From NCBI RefSeq assembly GCF_000195335.1, contig NC_015387.1:1546001-1610000 (forward strand): 64,000 nt of DNA, in the 5' to 3' direction. The DNA comes from Marinithermus hydrothermalis DSM 14884. GTDB taxonomy: Bacteria > Deinococcota > Deinococci > Deinococcales > Marinithermaceae. Below are positions 59,895 through 64,000 of the stretch, piece after piece; positions within the stretch are counted from its first letter, which is position 1; each line of letters begins with the position of its first letter. The notes under the pieces are model-generated. The model was not told where the DNA came from. It searched no databases and saw only the letters and a list, made by a program, of their open reading frames with translations. Position numbers and translations under genes: made by a program.

Positions 59895-61289
59895 ATGCTA
59901 CAACCCGAACTCGTTTCGAAACTCCTAACGACCGCACATCAGTACGGTGCCGACTTCGCCGAGGTCTACGTCGAGCGCTGGCGGCGGCGCCACCTGCGCG
60001 TGCTAAACCGCGAGGTCAAGGAAGCCCTCTCCGGCCTCGAGTACGGGGCCGGGGTGCGATTGTTCTTTGGGACGGAGGTGGTGTACGCCTACACCAACGA
60101 CCTCTCCGAAGCGAACCTCCTCGAAGTCACCGAGACGCTCGCCCGGCTCAAGGGCGAGAAAGGCCGCGTGGACGCCCGCGGCGCGGGAGGGCTGGATTTC
60201 CGAAAGCAGACCGCCACGGGGCTGCACGCCCCCAAGATGCCCCTCGAATCCCAGGACAAGCGCTACCGCCTCGAGCGCCTCCTCGAGGCGGAGGCCGCGG
60301 CCCGCGTCGCTCCGGAGATCAAGCGAGTGGAGACGCGCTTGCTGGAGTGGGACCAGGAGGTGCTCGTCGCCAACAGCGAGGGGGCGTGGGTGGAGGACCG
60401 CCGGGTGCGCACGCGCCTGGTCGTGGTGGCCATCGCCGAGGACGAACGCGGCGCCCAGACCGGCTCGGCCGGGCCGGGCTTGAGCGCGGGCCTCGAGCTC
60501 TTCGAGCGTTTCCCGCCCGCCGAGGTGGGCCGGCGCGCCGGCATGCAAGCCCTCACGAACCTGCGGGCACGCCCCGCCCCCGCGGGCACGATGCCGGTAG
60601 TGATCGGCAACGCCTTCGGCGGCGTGATCTTCCACGAGGCCCTGGGGCACCTCTTGGAGACCACCTCGGTGGCCAAAAAGGCCTCGGTCCTCTCGGACAA
60701 ACTAGGGGAACCGGTGGCGAGCCCGGTCGTGACCTACATCGATGACGGCACGCTGGCGCACGGGTGGGGGTCCTCGGAGTACGACGACGAAGGCCACCCC
60801 ACGGAGCGCACCGTCCTGATCGAGAACGGCGTGCTCAAGAGCTACATGGTGGACCGGCTCGGCAGCCTCAAAACAGGGTACCGTCCCACCGGCTCGGGCC
60901 GCCGGCAGGACTACACCTTCGCCCCCACGAGCCGCATGCGCAACACCTTCATCGCCCCCGGCGACACCCCGAAAGAAGCGCTGTTCGAGGGGATCGAGTT
61001 CGGCCTGTACGCCGCCGACATGGGGGGCGGGCAGGTCCGCCCCGGCTCGGGCGAGTACAACTTCGCGGTCAAGGAAGGGTACATCATTCGCAAGGGCCGC
61101 ATCGAGGAGCCCGTGCGCGGCGCGATGCTTGTCGGCAAAGGCCCGGAAACCATCCAGAGGATCGTGGCGGTCTCGGACGACCTCGCGAACGCCCCCGGCA
61201 TGTGCGGTTCGCTCTCCGGCTCGATCCCCGTAGAGGTCGGGCAACCGCACCTATTGGTGAGCGAACTCGTGGTCGGCGGGCAGGCGTAA
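59895..61289 (+). CDS. tldD: metalloprotease TldD
   Basis: A 464-residue member of the TldD/PmbA family. With TldE it forms a heterodimeric zinc peptidase that digests unfolded peptides and trims some leader peptides. The zinc motif HEALGHLLE (HExxxH) lies at about 247-255 in FGGVIFHEALGH; DYTFAPTSRMRNTFI and GYIIRKGRIEEPVRGAML follow in the C-terminal half. TAGAAT lies six bases before the ATG (leaderless). The partner gene follows 12 nt later. Confidence 0.93.
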   Translation: MLQPELVSKLLTTAHQYGADFAEVYVERWRRRHLRVLNREVKEALSGLEYGAGVRLFFGTEVVYAYTNDLSEANLLEVTETLARLKGEKGRVDARGAGGLDFRKQTATGLHAPKMPLESQDKRYRLERLLEAEAAARVAPEIKRVETRLLEWDQEVLVANSEGAWVEDRRVRTRLVVVAIAEDERGAQTGSAGPGLSAGLELFERFPPAEVGRRAGMQALTNLRARPAPAGTMPVVIGNAFGGVIFHEALGHLLETTSVAKKASVLSDKLGEPVASPVVTYIDDGTLAHGWGSSEYDDEGHPTERTVLIENGVLKSYMVDRLGSLKTGYRPTGSGRRQDYTFAPTSRMRNTFIAPGDTPKEALFEGIEFGLYAADMGGGQVRPGSGEYNFAVKEGYIIRKGRIEEPVRGAMLVGKGPETIQRIVAVSDDLANAPGMCGSLSGSIPVEVGQPHLLVSELVVGGQA

Positions 61290-61301
61290 CCGGAGGGAAC
61301 G

Positions 61302-62615
61302 ATGACCTTTGAAGAAGCGAAAACCTACCTGCTCGAGCGCGCCCAGGCACTCAGGGTGCAGCTCGAGGTGTTCGGCAGTCACCAGCGCGAGCTCAGCCTC
61401 AAGGCGCACGAGGGCCGGCTCGAGGAGGTCAAGCAGGCCCAGCGCGGCGGGATCGGGTTGCGCTTGGTTGAAAACGGCCGGGTCGGCTACGCCTACACGG
61501 AGGACCTGACCCCCCCAAGCCTCGACTGGGCGCTGGAAGAAGCCCGGCAGAACGCCGCTTTGCAGTCCGAAACCGGGGGGTTCCTCCCCAAAGGTCACGC
61601 CCTCGGCCACCAGGACACGCTCGGCGAGGGCCTGTCCGCTCCGCTCGAAGCGAAACAACGCGCGGCCCTCGAGTTTGAGGCCAACCTCCGGAAGGACCCG
61701 CGCGTGGGGCAGGTCATGTTCGCCGGGTACACCGAGCGCGAGGTGGCGGTCCACCTGGGCTCCACCGAGGGGGCCTCCGGAACCTACCGCGCGGGGCTGG
61801 CCGGCCTTATGGGCTCGATGGTGATGCGTGAAGGCACGAGCCTCAAGCAGGGCTGGGGCGCGGACTGGGCCGGTGAGTTCCACGTCCTCGACCCTGGACG
61901 CACCGCCCACACCCTCCTGGAGCGTACGGGGCGGCTTCTGGGGGCGCGTCCCCTCAAGACCGGCCGGTACACCGCGTACCTCGAGCCGCGGGCCTTCGCG
62001 CACCTGCTCCTCGCCTTTTGGAGCTTATGGAGCGGTAAAGCCGTCCTCGAGGGGAAGAGCCGGCTCGCGGGCAAGCTCGGCACGCGCATCGCGAGCCCGG
62101 CGGTTACGCTGGTGGACGACCCCACGTTCCCGCAGGGCCTCGTGCGCAGGCCCTTCGACGCGGAAGGCACCCCTGCCCGCCGCACCGTGCTGGTGGAGGC
62201 GGGAGTGCTGCGGAACTACCTGACGAACAGCGAGGCGGCGCTGCGGCTCGGCGTGGCGAACACCGGGCACGCCGCGCGCGACTACCGGGGCACCCTCGGG
62301 GTGGCCCCCACGAACCTCGTGGTCGAACCCGGAGCGGGCGTGACCTTCGAGACGGGCGTGATCGTCAGCGAGGTGATGGGGGTGCACGCCGGGGCCAACC
62401 CCATCTCGGGGGAGTTCTCCCTGCAGGCGCTCGGGCTTTGGGTGGAAGATGGGGAAATACGCCATCCCGTGGAAAACTTTGCGATTAGCGGGAACTTCCT
62501 CGAGCTTCTCGAGCGCGTAGTTGCGGTAGGGGCGGAGCTCGAGTGGACGTTCATGGGCGTGGCGGTTGGGACGCCTGTTGTGGCGGTAGCGGACCTTTCC
62601 TTCGCGGGAGCGTAG
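61302..62615 (+). CDS. tldE: TldE/PmbA partner of TldD
   Basis: A 437-residue homologue of TldD without the HExxxH motif (the matching region reads RAFAHLLLAFWSLWSG), as expected for the non-catalytic TldE/PmbA subunit that shapes the peptide channel. GTHAR-like C-terminal signatures are SGEFSLQALGLWVEDGEIRHPVENFAISGNFLE (quoted partly as GEFSLQALGLWVEDG). ATG 61302 follows GGAGGGAACG. It is the second gene of the tldD operon and is followed by a strong terminator. Confidence 0.9.
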   Translation: MTFEEAKTYLLERAQALRVQLEVFGSHQRELSLKAHEGRLEEVKQAQRGGIGLRLVENGRVGYAYTEDLTPPSLDWALEEARQNAALQSETGGFLPKGHALGHQDTLGEGLSAPLEAKQRAALEFEANLRKDPRVGQVMFAGYTEREVAVHLGSTEGASGTYRAGLAGLMGSMVMREGTSLKQGWGADWAGEFHVLDPGRTAHTLLERTGRLLGARPLKTGRYTAYLEPRAFAHLLLAFWSLWSGKAVLEGKSRLAGKLGTRIASPAVTLVDDPTFPQGLVRRPFDAEGTPARRTVLVEAGVLRNYLTNSEAALRLGVANTGHAARDYRGTLGVAPTNLVVEPGAGVTFETGVIVSEVMGVHAGANPISGEFSLQALGLWVEDGEIRHPVENFAISGNFLELLERVVAVGAELEWTFMGVAVGTPVVAVADLSFAGA

Positions 62616-62629
62616 GGACACCTATCCCG

Positions 62630-62658
62630 ATGGGGCGGCCACAGGCCGCCCCATTTTT
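62630..62658 (+). terminator. Rho-independent terminator after tldE
   Basis: ATGGGGCGGCC (62630-62640), loop ACA, GGCCGCCCCAT (62644-62654), then four further T: an 11-bp perfect stem with a T run of five including the last stem base. Confidence 0.93.
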
Positions 62659-62683
62659 ACTCGGTCCAAAACTTTACGCAGGC

Positions 62684-62716
62684 TTGACTCGAGGCCTCGA
62701 ATTATGAATAATTCAT
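62684..62716 (+). promoter_or_regulatory. promoter with overlapping palindrome before the SNF transporter
   Basis: TTGACT (62684-62689), a 17-bp spacer and AATAAT (62707-62712). Overlapping the -10 is the perfect inverted repeat ATGAAT-A-ATTCAT (62704-62716). TCGAGGCCTCGA (62689-62700) is another palindrome in the spacer. A second, weaker TTGACA at 62750 with TATTTT follows. The leader to 62795 is otherwise plain. Confidence 0.5.
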
Positions 62717-62795
62717 CCTGACCGACCGAGATACCGCGTAACCGACGGCTTGACATCGTGGCATACATCTATTTTTTTGTGGGGAGGTTAGAACC

Positions 62796-64000
62796 TTGCA
62801 GCGAGAAACTTGGGCTACCCGTACCGGATTCGTGTTGGCCGCGGTAGGTTCGGCCATCGGGTTGGGGAACATCTGGCGGTTCCCCTACGTCACGTACGAG
62901 AACGGCGGCGGCGCGTTCTTGCTACCCTACCTCATCGCCCTGTTCACCGCCGGCATTCCCCTACTGATCTTTGAGTTCGCCATCGGGCACAAGTACCGGG
63001 GATCGGCTCCCCTAGCGCTGCGCCGCATCTCGGAGAAGTGGGAGTGGCTCGGGTGGTGGCCGGTCCTGGTCTCCTTCGTCATCACGCTGTACTACACGGT
63101 GGTCATCGCCTGGGCGGTGAGCTACGCGTGGTTCGCGCTCACGCAGGCCTGGGGCGCGGACACCAAGGGTTTCTTCTTCGGCTCGTACCTGGGCCTCCCG
63201 GATACCTTCTGGCCCACGGGCGGGCTGCAGCCCTCGGTTGCCATCGCCCTCATCCTGGTGTGGATCGCCTCCTTCCTCATCATGGTGCGAGGGGTGAGTG
63301 AGGGTATCGAACGCGCCAATAAGATCTTCATGCCCTTGTTGCTGGTGCTGATGCTCATCATCACCCTGCGCGGCATCACGCTGCCCGGTGCGGTCGAGGG
63401 GCTGAACCACCTCTTCACCCCGGACTGGAGCAAGCTCTTCGACGGCAAGGTCTGGCTCGCCGCGTACGGCCAGATCTTCTTCAGCCTGAGCGTCGGGCTC
63501 GGCGTGATGATCACCTACGCGAGCTACCTGCCGAAGAAGGCCGACCTCACCAACAACGCCTTCATCACTGCGCTCGCCAACAGCGGGTTCAGCCTGCTTG
63601 CCGCGCTCGGCGTGTTCGGCGCGATCGGCTTCATGGCCCAGGCCCAGGGGGTGCCGGTCAACGAGGTCGCCGCGGGCGGCGTGGGTCTCGCCTTCATCGT
63701 CTTCCCGCAGATCCTCAACTCCTTCCCGGCCTTGGGGGGCCTGTTCGGCTTCCTCTTCTTCGTCGCGCTCGTGGTTGCGGGCATGTCCTCCCTGATCTCC
63801 CTGGTGAACGTGGTCGCCCAGTCCGTGGCGGACAAGTTTGGCATCTCCTACAAGCAGGCCGTCATTGGCGTGCACGTGGTGGCCTTCCTGGGCAGCCTGC
63901 TCTTTGCCACCAAGGCCGGCCTCATCTACCTGGACATCGTGGACCACTTCATCAACAACTACGGCATCGCCCTGATCGGGCTGGCCGAGGTGGTTGCGGT
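62796..64000 (+). CDS. sodium:solute symporter of the SNF (neurotransmitter:sodium) family, partial
   Basis: 401 visible residues of a LeuT-fold transporter; the gene continues past the right edge. Helix 1 with the Na+ and substrate site is clear: TGFVLAAVGSAIGLGNIWRFPY followed by ENGGGAFLLPYLIALFTAGIP (split here). ANKIFMPLLLVLMLI, WLAAYGQIFFSLSVGLGVMITYASYLP and later helices match bacterial LeuT/TnaT relatives, which import amino acids with Na+. TTG 62796 is used because GGGGAGG lies nine bases upstream and the frame lacks another start before helix 1. The palindrome at the promoter suggests substrate-responsive control. Confidence 0.92.
   Translation, partial: MQRETWATRTGFVLAAVGSAIGLGNIWRFPYVTYENGGGAFLLPYLIALFTAGIPLLIFEFAIGHKYRGSAPLALRRISEKWEWLGWWPVLVSFVITLYYTVVIAWAVSYAWFALTQAWGADTKGFFFGSYLGLPDTFWPTGGLQPSVAIALILVWIASFLIMVRGVSEGIERANKIFMPLLLVLMLIITLRGITLPGAVEGLNHLFTPDWSKLFDGKVWLAAYGQIFFSLSVGLGVMITYASYLPKKADLTNNAFITALANSGFSLLAALGVFGAIGFMAQAQGVPVNEVAAGGVGLAFIVFPQILNSFPALGGLFGFLFFVALVVAGMSSLISLVNVVAQSVADKFGISYKQAVIGVHVVAFLGSLLFATKAGLIYLDIVDHFINNYGIALIGLAEVVA

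Noticed and set aside
62704-62716. ArgR box
   Set aside because: TGAAT and ATTCA half-sites are right, but the single-base spacer is too short for the usual four; I call it a palindrome only.
62616-62795. Riboswitch upstream of the SNF gene
   Set aside because: After the terminator, I find palindromes and promoter boxes but no conserved aptamer core that I recognise.
1-64000. CRISPR arrays, prophage or rRNA genes
   Set aside because: No spaced direct repeats, integrase or phage genes, and no rRNA sequence were seen.

Overview
The window is a 64 kb stretch of GC-rich bacterial chromosome, densely coding, with GTG and TTG starts and many 1-20 nt gene overlaps. Gene content points to the family Thermaceae (Deinococcus-Thermus): a homoisocitrate dehydrogenase of the alpha-aminoadipate lysine pathway, a pilMNOWQ competence/pilus operon followed by aroC-aroK-aroB-aroQ, a TmrAB-like ABC exporter, and many genes whose start codon lies 6-8 nt after a TAnnnT box (leaderless mRNAs). 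Some proteins differ clearly in length from the Thermus ones I remember (for example a shorter PilQ), so a sister genus such as Marinithermus or Oceanithermus is my guess, with low confidence.

Layout. 0-3 kb: partial gene, glycosyltransferase, DUF5317 membrane protein, homoisocitrate dehydrogenase. 3-8 kb: type IV pilus alignment complex and secretin, closed by a good terminator. 8-10.6 kb: a compact module of divergent genes (SufT/PaaD-like Fe-S factor, polytopic His-rich membrane protein, two DUF2249 proteins) around a 14-bp palindrome, suggestive of nitric-oxide or redox stress. 10.6-14.5 kb: shikimate operon and an O-methyltransferase. 14.5-15.6 kb: an IS481-like insertion sequence just upstream of a tRNA-Asp promoter. 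15.7-24.4 kb: GlcF-like protein, rhodanese, RecN, FtsX-EnvC, HPF, FtsE, CtpA and a small unknown protein. 24.4-32.8 kb: S9 peptidase and a complete oligopeptide ABC importer (oppABCDF) with a strong upstream promoter. 32.8-39.6 kb: secG, tRNA-Leu, purD/purN with an MBL-fold hydrolase and an FAH-family enzyme, ABC-F protein, PlsY. 39.7-49.6 kb: LacI regulator whose start is displaced by one base in an A run, heterodimeric ABC exporter, CoA-activase-related protein, M20 peptidase, orphan response regulator, a free-standing dsRNA-binding-domain protein, radical SAM protein, APH-fold kinase. 49.6-52.5 kb: upp, WecA-like and WecB-like genes. 52.5-57.7 kb: cytochrome c, MFS exporter, TAXI-type TRAP importer with DUF1850. 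57.7-62.6 kb: glutaryl-CoA dehydrogenase-like enzyme, holA, tldD/tldE. End: a truncated SNF-family transporter behind a promoter that overlaps a palindrome.

Beyond genes, four signals recur: TAnnnT boxes 6-8 nt before start codons; palindromes built on TGACC/GGTCA near exporters and peptidases; long perfect palindromes between genes that lack a T-run; and a very high density of the hexamer CTCGAG, mostly as Leu-Glu codon pairs. No intergenic gap exceeds 300 bp, and I see no CRISPR array, prophage or rRNA.
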